Under the pieces are notes generated by a model. The model was not told the origin of the DNA. It was given only the letters and a program-made list of their open reading frames with translations, and did no database searches. A stretch of 64,000 nucleotides of DNA from NCBI GenBank assembly GCA_015152475.1, contig SUTW01000001.1, positions 287,000 to 350,999 of the forward strand. The letters run 5' to 3'. The position numbers and the translations under genes were made by a program. Source of the stretch: Cyanobacteria bacterium SIG30 (GTDB taxonomy: Bacteria > Cyanobacteriota > Vampirovibrionia > Gastranaerophilales > Gastranaerophilaceae). Shown piece by piece: positions 8,658 through 16,397 of the stretch (its first letter is position 1; every line of letters starts with the position of its first letter).

Positions 8658-8911
8658 TGAAGTTGAGGTTCCTCTTGTAGAGCAACTCCTGCAATTTGGT
8701 TTGATAAAAGTGTTACTTTTTTGATAGGTCCTAATGGCTTGTATTCAACAAGTTTTGGTGTCGTTGATGATGTTTTAATTAAATTTTGAATTTCTTCATA
8801 AACTGCATTTGGATTTTCAAAATATAGAACCATAGGTTGAATCCAATTTTTTCCAAAAATTAAAACTGCTGTTTTTGTTTTGTAATTCATTGAATTAAAT
8901 TGTTGTGCCAT
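8654..8911 (-). CDS. Small hypothetical protein, 85 aa
   Basis: The family is not recognised. The sequence (MAQQFNSMNYKTKTAVLIFG...) is a small alpha/beta protein without membrane segments and with a polar tail (EEPQLQ). A GAGG Shine-Dalgarno precedes the ATG. It overlaps tlyA by 4 nt and begins 2 nt after the tatD stop, so it is a real operon member rather than a shadow. Confidence 0.7.
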   Translation of the reverse strand: MAQQFNSMNYKTKTAVLIFGKNWIQPMVLYFENPNAVYEEIQNLIKTSSTTPKLVEYKPLGPIKKVTLLSNQIAGVALQEEPQLQ

Positions 8912-8912
8912 T

Positions 8913-9671
8913 TTACACCTCTATTCCAAAAAAATCTTTGACATTTTGTTCAGTTGCCTCAACAACTTCATCATATATTATATCTTTAATGTTGGCAATT
9001 TCTTTTGCAATTAACGGAATATATTTTGGAGAATTTTCTTGTCCTCTAAATGGGTGTGGTGCCAGATATGGGCAATCTGTTTCTAGCATTAATTTATTAA
9101 GAGGTATATCATAAACAACTTCTTTTAATTTTTTTGCATTTTTAAAAGTTACAACTCCACCTATTGCAATATACCAGCCTTCTTTTATACATTGTTTAGC
9201 ATATTCCAAACTTCCTGAAAAGCAGTGCATAATAACTTTTTCAACACCACTTTGTTTTAATATTTCAAAAGTGTCAAGATACGCTTCTCTTGCATGGATT
9301 AAAACAGGTTTGTTTAAGGCTTTGGCTATTTCTAATTGCTGGATAAAACCTTTTTTCTGTTTTTCTTTGTCAAGATTTTCCTCATAATAATAATCAAGTC
9401 CGATTTCACCTACTGCGATTGCTTTTTCATCTTTTAAATATTCAATCATTTTATTTGCAGCATCATCGCCAAACTTTTCAATATCACTTGGATGAACACC
9501 AAAAGCCGAATAAATACCTTCGTTATTTTTTGCGATTTCTTTAATTTTGTCAAAACCGCAAGGTTCAACCCCAGGAATAATGATTTTGTTTACGTTTTTT
9601 TCTTTTGCTTCTTTTATAATTTGTTCAGGATTTTCAAAATAATCCAAATGTGCGTGTGTATCTGTTAACAT
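8913..9671 (-). CDS. tatD: TatD-family metal-dependent hydrolase/DNase
   Basis: A 252-residue TIM-barrel amidohydrolase. The metal-site motifs are in order: TDTHAHLD (3-10), the Glu of GEIGLDYYYEE (around 94), HAREAY, HCFSGSLE and ETDCPYLAPHPFRG. TatD enzymes are 3'-5' exonucleases/DNases linked to DNA repair and quality control. It is first gene of an operon with the 85-aa protein, tlyA and the 384-aa protein. The start has no Shine-Dalgarno; a TGC-TAAAAT extended -10 ends 9 nt upstream. Confidence 0.93.
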   Translation of the reverse strand: MLTDTHAHLDYFENPEQIIKEAKEKNVNKIIIPGVEPCGFDKIKEIAKNNEGIYSAFGVHPSDIEKFGDDAANKMIEYLKDEKAIAVGEIGLDYYYEENLDKEKQKKGFIQQLEIAKALNKPVLIHAREAYLDTFEILKQSGVEKVIMHCFSGSLEYAKQCIKEGWYIAIGGVVTFKNAKKLKEVVYDIPLNKLMLETDCPYLAPHPFRGQENSPKYIPLIAKEIANIKDIIYDEVVEATEQNVKDFFGIEV

Positions 9672-9718
9672 AATAAAATTATTTTAGCACAATAATTTAA
9701 AGTTTATTTTTTATTACT

Positions 9719-9747
9719 AATTAACCCCCTGTTTGAAGGGGGTTAAT
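9719..9747 (-). terminator. Terminator of the tail-like cassette
   Basis: ATTAACCCCCT-GTTTGA-AGGGGGTTAAT is a strong stem directly after the stop of the 79-aa gene at 9749. It isolates the cassette from tatD. Confidence 0.85.
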
Positions 9748-9748
9748 C

Positions 9749-9988
9749 TTATGAATTCATTAAAAAATCTTTTATATCATTTATGCCTTTATTTACTCTT
9801 TCAAATTCACTTAAAACTTGATCTCTAAAACCTAAGTAAGCTGGCATTGATACAAATTTCTTTTCAATATCTTCAAGGATTTCTCTATGTTTTTTTTCGA
9901 GTTGTTCTGGCGTTATTACAATTTTTTGCTGAAGAATAAAAACAACCACAACGATTATAAAGGGCGCATATTCTATGAACTTATTCAA
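9749..9988 (-). CDS. Holin-like small membrane protein of the tail-like cassette
   Basis: A 79-residue protein with one N-terminal membrane segment (FIEYAPFIIVVVVFILQQ) followed by an amphipathic coiled-coil-like helix (EQLEKKHREILEDIEKK). This is the general plan of XhlA/holin-associated or small tail-module proteins, but no specific family can be named. It overlaps the upstream gene by 8 nt and is last in the cassette before the terminator. Role in membrane anchoring or lysis is inferred from context only. Confidence 0.6.
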   Translation of the reverse strand: MNKFIEYAPFIIVVVVFILQQKIVITPEQLEKKHREILEDIEKKFVSMPAYLGFRDQVLSEFERVNKGINDIKDFLMNS

Positions 9989-10460
9989 TTTCTTCTCGCT
10001 CCTTAATTAATTTTTTTCTGTTTTCTTTTCTTTCCTGAAATGCTTTTTCGGCACTATTTTTTAAGAAAAGAGCAAGTTCTTGAAGTTCTTCTTTTGTCAT
10101 AACAGAGGAATTTAATTCTGTGCTATCCCATATGGTTATAGGGAATATATTTGAAGCTAATAATAAAATATAACTTTCTTGCACATATTTAGGTTTATAG
10201 AAAAAACCATTTTTGTATTCTACTGGTGTATTTAAAACTTTTTCGTATTTTTCATCTTCTTGTTTAAGTTCTTCTTCTATTTCTGAAAGACGAATTTTTC
10301 TTTTATATTCAGTTGTATTTGTTATATCAACAAATTTTCCGTTTATAATATCCCACCTGTCGCTTCCTGCATAATTGTCCCAAGTAGAATCATCTATTGT
10401 TGCTATGTAATTTTCAATTTCAAATGCGTAAGCATTTTTTTCTTTATCAAAATAAATCAT
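9981..10460 (-). CDS. Phage tail-type protein with DUF4376-like C-terminus, 159 aa
   Basis: The ORF track starts at 10502, but the ATG at 10460 is better: it forms a TAATG overlap with the stop of the upstream gene, and AAAGGAGT lies about 10 nt before it. The protein starts MIYFDKEKNAYAFEIENY. The C-terminal half (about 55-155) has the layout of DUF4376 tail proteins: an RK-rich helix, TPVEYKNGFFYKPKY, then W-x-x-x-x-L and a long charged helix. Such proteins are encoded directly after tail fibres in phages, often as assembly partners. The position matches here. Family assignment is by eye. Confidence 0.6.
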   Translation of the reverse strand: MIYFDKEKNAYAFEIENYIATIDDSTWDNYAGSDRWDIINGKFVDITNTTEYKRKIRLSEIEEELKQEDEKYEKVLNTPVEYKNGFFYKPKYVQESYILLLASNIFPITIWDSTELNSSVMTKEELQELALFLKNSAEKAFQERKENRKKLIKEREEIE

Positions 10461-11893
10461 TATTTTTCGACTCCTTTTAGCGGGAAAAGTCCCATTAAAC
10501 ATTTAAGTGTTGTATAAATTTTTGAATTTGTATGTCCTGCGGTAAATTTAAAATAATAATTTTTTGGTACAAATATTGTCCAAGTGTGTACATAACTTGT
10601 CCCTTGTTGTACATAAAATTTAGTTAATTGTTTTGTTTTGCCTATATAAAAATTTAAATTGGTGTTGATATTGTTTTCTGTATAAACAGGACAAACAACA
10701 AGGCAATTACAAGGTGCTTGATAAATTGTATTTAATGCAAAACTTGTCATAATTGGGTTTTCATAATCTGGAAGTAACCAATTTGTAACGAGTTCTTTTG
10801 AACCTAGACTTGCATTTATATCATATCCATTAAAATTAAAAGAACATGTTTCAGCATTTGTTATTACACCATTTTCAACAGTTATTGAACCTATTAAAAT
10901 ATCTTCAAAATTAACCCATTCTGTGTTATCTAATTTTTTAACTGAAAAAGGTTCTGTTGCTGCATTTACCCATATACTATTGTCGCTAATTTTTTCAGTT
11001 GCTGTTAATGCCATTCTCATTATACTTCCATGGGTTCCATCACCTAAAAGATTAAATTTGTAATACTTATAGTATTTGTCGTTAGAACTCATATCAATTG
11101 TCCAGGTTGCATTTTGTCCAGTTGCAGAATTTGTGAATTCAGTTAATTTTTCCCAAGAACTATTATCATCAGAACCATAAATCGTTCCTGCCACAATTGC
11201 TCTTATGTAATTATGGTTTCTATTTGTTATGTCCACTTTTGTTATATTTATGGCGATTGGATTATAAATTATGTAATTTCCTTCGTTTCCAGCAGATGTC
11301 CAAAATTGTTCTGATGTATCAAAAGCATAATAAACATAATCTGTTAAATTATAATCAGCAGATACTGCAAATAAATCACCACCAAGAGTTCCGTTTTCGG
11401 TTAAAACTGGTTGTTCCCAAGTACTTGCTGATGGTTCTTTTGTTTGAAAATATAAATTATTTGCTAATGGGTAAGGGTCTTTATCTGAATTAAAAAAGAT
11501 ATTATATTTGCCATTTTCTAATGCAGAACAATCAAGTGAAGACAAGTTTTCTTTTTCAAAAGATATACCATCTAAACCAGTTGCAATGATTGGATTATTT
11601 TCATCAATATTAAAATCAAGCTGGCTTGGATCTGTTGAATTTATTGTTAAAAGTGATGTATTTCCAGAATTTATACAATATCTTGTCTTGTTTTCTTTTA
11701 TTGAATTTCTTATTTCATCTGTTAATCCATTTTCAACATAGTCTTTTAGTGTCGAAAGAGAATCTGTTGTTGATGAAATACTGTTTTTATGGTCGTTGAT
11801 TTGCTTTCTTATGGCTTCAAAATTCTCGTTTACTTCGTAAGCTTTTGCTTTTGTGCCTGCTATGAATACATTAGGTATCATAAAATCTGTCAT
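10460..11893 (-). CDS. Tail-fibre-like protein with discoidin-type carbohydrate-binding domain
   Basis: The 477-residue protein begins MTDFMIPNVFIAGTKAKAYE followed by a helical segment (NENFEAIRKQINDHKNS...), as in tail-fibre N-termini. At about 185-300 it has an F5/8-type (discoidin) pattern: YAFDTSEQFWTS, YNPIAINITKVDI, TIYGSDDNSSWEKL, YKYYKF and SIMRMALTA. Discoidin domains bind sugars on surfaces. The C-terminus is a beta-rich trimerisation-like region. It shares a TAATG junction with the next gene and has an AAAGGA Shine-Dalgarno. No capsid, terminase, portal or integrase gene is near, so it is a remnant or a domesticated adhesin module. Confidence 0.7.
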   Translation of the reverse strand: MTDFMIPNVFIAGTKAKAYEVNENFEAIRKQINDHKNSISSTTDSLSTLKDYVENGLTDEIRNSIKENKTRYCINSGNTSLLTINSTDPSQLDFNIDENNPIIATGLDGISFEKENLSSLDCSALENGKYNIFFNSDKDPYPLANNLYFQTKEPSASTWEQPVLTENGTLGGDLFAVSADYNLTDYVYYAFDTSEQFWTSAGNEGNYIIYNPIAINITKVDITNRNHNYIRAIVAGTIYGSDDNSSWEKLTEFTNSATGQNATWTIDMSSNDKYYKYYKFNLLGDGTHGSIMRMALTATEKISDNSIWVNAATEPFSVKKLDNTEWVNFEDILIGSITVENGVITNAETCSFNFNGYDINASLGSKELVTNWLLPDYENPIMTSFALNTIYQAPCNCLVVCPVYTENNINTNLNFYIGKTKQLTKFYVQQGTSYVHTWTIFVPKNYYFKFTAGHTNSKIYTTLKCLMGLFPLKGVEK

Positions 11894-11904
11894 AAATTTA
11901 TCCT

Positions 11905-11932
11905 TTCGTTTGTCATATTATTGCCAAACGAA
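11905..11932 (-). promoter_or_regulatory. Inverted repeat at the cassette promoter
   Basis: TTCGTTTG...CAAACGAA (8-bp arms, 12-nt spacer) lies between the winged-helix gene and the tail-like genes. It brackets an A/T-rich AATAAT that could be a -10 and ends at the Shine-Dalgarno. It could be an operator or an mRNA hairpin; the sequence alone cannot decide. Confidence 0.35.
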
Positions 11933-11988
11933 CAACAAGTTTGATTTTACGTCCTAGCTTTATAACTAAATAATAAACTACTCTTTTT

Positions 11989-12693
11989 TTAAAAATTCAA
12001 AAAACATGTTGGCTGAGTTAAAATATCAAAATTAATTTTTACAGATAATTTTTCCCACCACCACAACCAATTTTTGCAATTAAGCGCATCTTCGTCAATA
12101 TTTTTATAATACCAATCTTGAATTATATTTGCCTGCGCTAATTCATCCATTGTATTTTCAAAACGATTTCTTATTCTGCTTGGTGCCAAGAAACAATAAT
12201 TATTTTTTATTATTTTCATTATTTTTTGAATTTGTATAACGTTTAATTTTGGTTTTAATTGTTTATAAACACTTAAATAATAACCTATGTCTTTATGCCA
12301 AGAATTCTTTAAAGGATGGAAATTCAAAAGTTTTTTGGGCAATATAATTTTTTTGTCATTTAAATAATTCTCGTTCAATTTTATTTTTAAAATGTAATTA
12401 TTTTTTTCAATTATCTTTAACAAATTTAATTTTTCTAGACTTATTATTAGTGCAATAATTTTTTCTTTGACGATTTTGTTAAAACCACTTCTTCTGAAAT
12501 TCTTGTGTGATATTTGTTTTATTTCTCTAAAATTTAAAATATCGTTTGCTGAAATAGTTATAATTTCTTGTTTCTTATTTAAGAAAAAATGTATTAAAAT
12601 TAAATAAATATCAAATAATTCATGGGGTAAATTGTTATAAATATTCTCATTTAAGAGAATTGAATCGAATTTTTTATTAACCTCTTCCATCAT
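11989..12693 (-). CDS. Putative winged-helix (replication-initiator-like) protein, copy 1
   Basis: A 234-residue basic, Asn/Lys/Ile-rich protein. Its C-terminal 75 residues resemble those of the protein at 52277: APSRIRNRFENTMDELAQANII against KPSQIRLRLEDVLDDLRELKII, then a D-W-Y/E-Y-K segment and LSVK. The middle also aligns (LPKKLL...SWHKDI against LPSKIF...MWQKKI). The repeated short helices followed by L-x-x-x-x-L-I-x-x-W suggest winged helices like those of plasmid or phage replication initiators; that is inference. An AGAGGG Shine-Dalgarno precedes the ATG. It sits beside the tail-like genes, consistent with phage or plasmid origin. Confidence 0.55.
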   Translation of the reverse strand: MMEEVNKKFDSILLNENIYNNLPHELFDIYLILIHFFLNKKQEIITISANDILNFREIKQISHKNFRRSGFNKIVKEKIIALIISLEKLNLLKIIEKNNYILKIKLNENYLNDKKIILPKKLLNFHPLKNSWHKDIGYYLSVYKQLKPKLNVIQIQKIMKIIKNNYCFLAPSRIRNRFENTMDELAQANIIQDWYYKNIDEDALNCKNWLWWWEKLSVKINFDILTQPTCFLNF

Positions 12694-12771
12694 GTTTCCC
12701 TCTTAATTTTATAATAATTAAATTTGTGAAAAAATCTTTTATTCTTAATGTTTTTTTAATGTTGTCTATGT

Positions 12772-12777
12772 TAAAAT
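12772..12777 (+). promoter_or_regulatory. Extended -10 of rlmN, candidate leaderless start
   Basis: TATG-T-TAAAAT ends 6 nt before the ATG at 12784, and no Shine-Dalgarno is present. Transcription would begin at or next to the start codon. Confidence 0.5.
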
Positions 12778-12783
12778 TTTTTT

Positions 12784-13809
12784 ATGAAAAGTTTGTCAAA
12801 TTTTACTTTAGAAGAATTGGAAAATTTAGCACTTGAGCTTGAAGAACCTAAATTTCGAGCAAAGCAACTTCATAATTGGATTTGGACAAAATCTGCCCAA
12901 AATTTTGATGAAATGACAGATTTATCTAAAAATTTTAAGGAAAAATTGCAACAAATTGCAGTTGTTACAAATGTAAAAATAAAAACAAAACAAGTTAGTT
13001 CAGACGGTACAATTAAATATTTACTGGAATATGAAGACGGCGAATGTGTTGAAACAGTTTTAATGCGTTTTGATAATCGTTCTAATTTAACAGCTTGTGT
13101 TTCTTCTCAGGTTGGTTGTGCTTGTGGTTGTGATTTTTGTGCAACTGGCAAAAGGGGTTTTATAAGAAATTTAACAGCATTTGAAATTGCGAATCAAATT
13201 TTAACTATTCAAAGAGATTCAAAACTTAAAGTTACAAATGTTGTTTTTATGGGGCAGGGTGAACCTTTAAATAATTTTGAAAATTTAAATTTGGCAATCA
13301 AAATCATAAATGACTATTTGCAAATAGGTATAAGAAGAATAACAGTTTCAACTTGTGGAATAATTCCAAAAATTTATGATTTAACAAAACAAAGTTTAAT
13401 TCCAACTTTGGCGCTTTCCTTGCATGCGCCAAATCATAGTTTAAGAGAAAAAATTATGCCTATTGAGAAAAAACATAATTTAGACGAACTTAAAAAAGCT
13501 CTTAAATTTTTTAATGATAAAACAGGTGATAGAATAACAATTGAATATGTTCTTTTAGGAAATCTTAATGACACAAGAGAAATGGCTTTTGAACTTGCAA
13601 AATTCTTAAAAGATATAAAATGCAATATAAATTTAATTCCATATAATTCAGTTGACGAAACAAAATATAAGAAACCTGACAAAAAGAATGTAATGATGTT
13701 TAAATATATTTTAGAAGGTTCAGGCAAAAAAGTAACTGTCAGACTTGAAAGAGGCGCCGATATTGATGCTGCTTGTGGTCAATTGAGAGGAAAAGTTGTA
13801 AACAATTAA
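12784..13809 (+). CDS. rlmN: 23S rRNA A2503/tRNA A37 C2-methyltransferase, radical SAM
   Basis: A 341-residue RlmN. The radical-SAM cluster motif CGCDFCATGKRG lies near residue 115 and GQGEPLNNF near 160. The C-terminal IDAACGQLRG holds the conserved cysteine that forms the methyl-transfer adduct. It methylates adenosine 2503 of 23S rRNA in the peptidyl-transferase centre. The N-terminal region (FRAKQLHNWIW) is the usual accessory domain. Monocistronic on the plus strand, facing minus-strand neighbours on both sides. Confidence 0.96.
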   Translation: MKSLSNFTLEELENLALELEEPKFRAKQLHNWIWTKSAQNFDEMTDLSKNFKEKLQQIAVVTNVKIKTKQVSSDGTIKYLLEYEDGECVETVLMRFDNRSNLTACVSSQVGCACGCDFCATGKRGFIRNLTAFEIANQILTIQRDSKLKVTNVVFMGQGEPLNNFENLNLAIKIINDYLQIGIRRITVSTCGIIPKIYDLTKQSLIPTLALSLHAPNHSLREKIMPIEKKHNLDELKKALKFFNDKTGDRITIEYVLLGNLNDTREMAFELAKFLKDIKCNINLIPYNSVDETKYKKPDKKNVMMFKYILEGSGKKVTVRLERGADIDAACGQLRGKVVNN

Positions 13810-13812
13810 AGT

Positions 13813-14709
13813 TTAGCTTAATTCCAATGCTAATTTTATTGCTTCTTGCATACTTGTTGAATCGGCAATGTTTTTCCCTGCAATATCATACGCAGTTCCG
13901 CCTGATGGTGATGTTCTTATGACTTTTAGACCTATTGTTGTATTTACGACTTTATCAAAAGCAAGTGCTTTAACGGCAGTTAATCCTTGATCATGATACA
14001 TAACGGCAACTGCATCATAATCTTGTTTTTCATTATTTAAATATTTTTTCCCAACTTTTGCAAACAAACTATCCGCAGGTTTTGCATCTTCGATGTCAAT
14101 TTCAATGTTTCTTAATTCATTTATGGCAGGGTTTATAATTTTAATTTCTTCATCACCTAAAATGCCATTTTCGCCAGCATGTGGGTTTAAAGCGCAGATA
14201 CCAATTTTTGGTTTTTCAATTTTGCATTTTTCTTTTAAAAATTTGTTTAAACGAATTATTTTTTCAACAATCATTTCTTTGTTTATTTTTATATCTTTTA
14301 GGGCAACATGGCGTGTTAATAACATAATTCTTAAATCATTTGTTATAAACATCATCTCTGCTTTATCTTTATCTTTTTTTAAATGTTCTTCAATAACTTC
14401 TGTTTGTCCATTATAAAAATGTCCTGCGTCATGTAAAACTTTTTTTGAAACAGGTGAAGTTACAATTGCACTAATTTTTCCTTCTTTTGCTAAATTACAT
14501 GCAACTTTTAAACTTTCAAAGCAAAAATCACCATTATTTTCAATTTTGATTTCTATGGTTTCATAATTTAAAGCATCAATCTTTTCGCCAATAATAACAA
14601 CGTTTTCTTTTGGCAAATTAAGTTTTAAAAGAGCCTTTTCTACAAGTTCTTTGCCAATACCTTTTTTATCACCCGTTGTTATTGCGATTTTTTTATTCAT
14701 GACGTTCAA
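13813..14709 (-). CDS. PdxA-family 4-phosphohydroxy-acid dehydrogenase (PdxA2-like)
   Basis: A 298-residue PdxA-family protein (ITTGDKKGIGKEL at the start, NPHAGENG, MYHDQGLTAVKAL, TAYDIAGKNIAD). The family oxidises 4-phosphohydroxy-L-threonine for vitamin B6, or 4-phospho-D-threonate/erythronate in the PdxA2 branch. It overlaps by 17 nt a DUF1537 sugar-acid kinase, and that pairing is the known signature of PdxA2 in D-threonate/D-erythronate use. Two usual motifs differ: GHTE reads GQTE and DHGTA reads SGGTA, so substrate binding may have shifted. It is about 30 residues shorter than E. coli PdxA. A B6 role is not excluded. Confidence 0.75.
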   Translation of the reverse strand: MNVMNKKIAITTGDKKGIGKELVEKALLKLNLPKENVVIIGEKIDALNYETIEIKIENNGDFCFESLKVACNLAKEGKISAIVTSPVSKKVLHDAGHFYNGQTEVIEEHLKKDKDKAEMMFITNDLRIMLLTRHVALKDIKINKEMIVEKIIRLNKFLKEKCKIEKPKIGICALNPHAGENGILGDEEIKIINPAINELRNIEIDIEDAKPADSLFAKVGKKYLNNEKQDYDAVAVMYHDQGLTAVKALAFDKVVNTTIGLKVIRTSPSGGTAYDIAGKNIADSTSMQEAIKLALELS

Positions 14710-16006
14710 AATATTTTAAAATTTCAACCAAAGTTGTTGTTGTTCCAAGGTTTCCGGATTTTGTTATAACTAATTGTGCATTTGAACCAAGGCACAATGG
14801 AATTGCCGGTAATATTGTATCAATTACTTGAAGATTTTCGCAGTATAATGCTTTGCAACATCTGTAAGAAGTTTCACCACCTATTGTAATTAGAACAAAA
14901 TCTTTTTCTTGTTTTACTTTTTGGGCTAATGTTGCTAGATATTTTGTTATTTTATCCGCTAAATCATCTTTTGAAACACCTTCATCTATTAAAAGCTCAT
15001 TAGCTGTTGAATTTTCATCTTCTAATTCTTTTTCTATCTCACTTACATGAACTGCAACAATATTTGTTTTTTGCAGGTTAGAAATGACTCTATTTAATAT
15101 GTTATCTGAAACGCCATTTAAAATGTCTTCAATTTTTAAACTTATAAAATAAGAATTTTTTATATCTTCATCATCTTGTACTTTTTTGAGTTGAAGCGCA
15201 CTAAGTTCTGTTGCTGAGCCTGATAAAATAAGTTTTGGCATTGGTGGAACTGCTTTTTTGAAGTTTTGTATTTTAACTTCTTCAAGCCAGTTATTCGCTA
15301 AAACTTGTGCAAGACCGGCAGAACCACAAGGCAAAATATCGTAGTTACTTTTTTTCATAGCTAATACTATTTGTTCAATATCAACGACAGATACGGCATC
15401 TACTACAATTAATTTTTTGCCACTTTTTATAAGTTCATTTAATTTCATAACCAAAGGAGCAGCACCCTTTGAAACTATTGAAAAATCAATTAAACCAACT
15501 GAATCTTCATTATTTGGCATTTGTTTTTTGAGTATATTTACAAGATTTGATTCATAAACTGGTACATGTGGGTCACGTGCAGCTTCTGTTCTTTCAACAG
15601 GAACACCTTTAACTAATTGGAAACCGCCTATTGTAATTCTTCCTTCTTGCACAAAAGCCGGTGATATAATTGCGCAATCTTTTCCAGTTGCGTTTAGAGC
15701 GGCTAAGATTTCTTGTGCGATGTTTCCTCTTAAAGTTGAATCAATTTTTTTATAGAAAAAATCAACATTAAATTTTTCTTTAAAAATATTAAAGGCTTCT
15801 TCTGTTCTTTTGTATGCTTCTTCAGGAGTTTTATTCCTGCTTTCTGTCGAAACAGCCCAAGTGTCTATCGGCAGATTTTTTACAGGAATTTTTTCATAAT
15901 CAAGTAAAATTTCTGTAACTGCACCTTTGGTAAAAAATTGTAATGCAGTATCATTAGCACCAGTTAAATCATCTGCTATTACAACGATTGTGTTCGAGGT
16001 TAACAT
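14693..16006 (-). CDS. Four-carbon acid sugar kinase family protein (DUF1537)
   Basis: A 437-residue DUF1537/FGGY-unrelated kinase. The N-terminal domain has VIADDLTGANDTALQF and YKKIDSTLRGNIAQEILA, the substrate-binding motifs of D-threonate/D-erythronate kinases (DtnK/DenK). The C-terminal domain has the nucleotide-binding ITIGGETSYRCCKAL and GNLGTTTTLVEIL. Known members phosphorylate C4 of four-carbon sugar acids, the product being oxidised by PdxA2. The pdxA-like gene follows with a 17-nt overlap. Upstream it shares a TAATG junction with ssb, so the pair is transcribed with a DNA-binding protein. Exact substrate unknown. Confidence 0.85.
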   Translation of the reverse strand: MLTSNTIVVIADDLTGANDTALQFFTKGAVTEILLDYEKIPVKNLPIDTWAVSTESRNKTPEEAYKRTEEAFNIFKEKFNVDFFYKKIDSTLRGNIAQEILAALNATGKDCAIISPAFVQEGRITIGGFQLVKGVPVERTEAARDPHVPVYESNLVNILKKQMPNNEDSVGLIDFSIVSKGAAPLVMKLNELIKSGKKLIVVDAVSVVDIEQIVLAMKKSNYDILPCGSAGLAQVLANNWLEEVKIQNFKKAVPPMPKLILSGSATELSALQLKKVQDDEDIKNSYFISLKIEDILNGVSDNILNRVISNLQKTNIVAVHVSEIEKELEDENSTANELLIDEGVSKDDLADKITKYLATLAQKVKQEKDFVLITIGGETSYRCCKALYCENLQVIDTILPAIPLCLGSNAQLVITKSGNLGTTTTLVEILKYFERHE

Positions 16007-16332
16007 TATTCTTCTTTTCTGCCACCAATTAATCTAACATTTGTTGCACGAATTATAAATCTTTCGTTCATTGTGCCATCAGCACCTTGCCATTTATTAG
16101 AAATAAGTCTGCCTTCAACGCCGACCATGCGTCCTTTTTTTATCCATTCACCGGCAAATTCTGCTTGTTTATCCCAAACTTCGATATTGAACCAATCGGT
16201 TACTTCTTCTTTTGTTCTGTTGTCCCAACGGTTAACAGCAAGTGAAAATGTTGTTTTTACTTTTTCACTTTCAAAATATTTCATTTCAGGATCTTGACCT
16301 GCACGTCCAACAATTACAACAGAATTAACCAT
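16006..16332 (-). CDS. ssb: Single-stranded DNA-binding protein, short form
   Basis: A 108-residue OB-fold SSB (MVNSVVIVGRAGQDPEMKYF, FSLAVNRW, DWFNIEVWDKQAEFA, GRLISNKW). SSB coats single-stranded DNA in replication and repair. The protein stops at RLIGGRKEE, directly after the OB-fold, so the acidic C-terminal tip (DDxPF type) that recruits partners is absent. It may be an accessory SSB, with the main one elsewhere. Its stop overlaps the kinase start (TAATG). Confidence 0.9.
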   Translation of the reverse strand: MVNSVVIVGRAGQDPEMKYFESEKVKTTFSLAVNRWDNRTKEEVTDWFNIEVWDKQAEFAGEWIKKGRMVGVEGRLISNKWQGADGTMNERFIIRATNVRLIGGRKEE

Positions 16333-16397
16333 TTTAAAACCTCTCTTTAATAATATGGTTAATTATATTATAGAAAACTCACAATATCAAGATTAGA

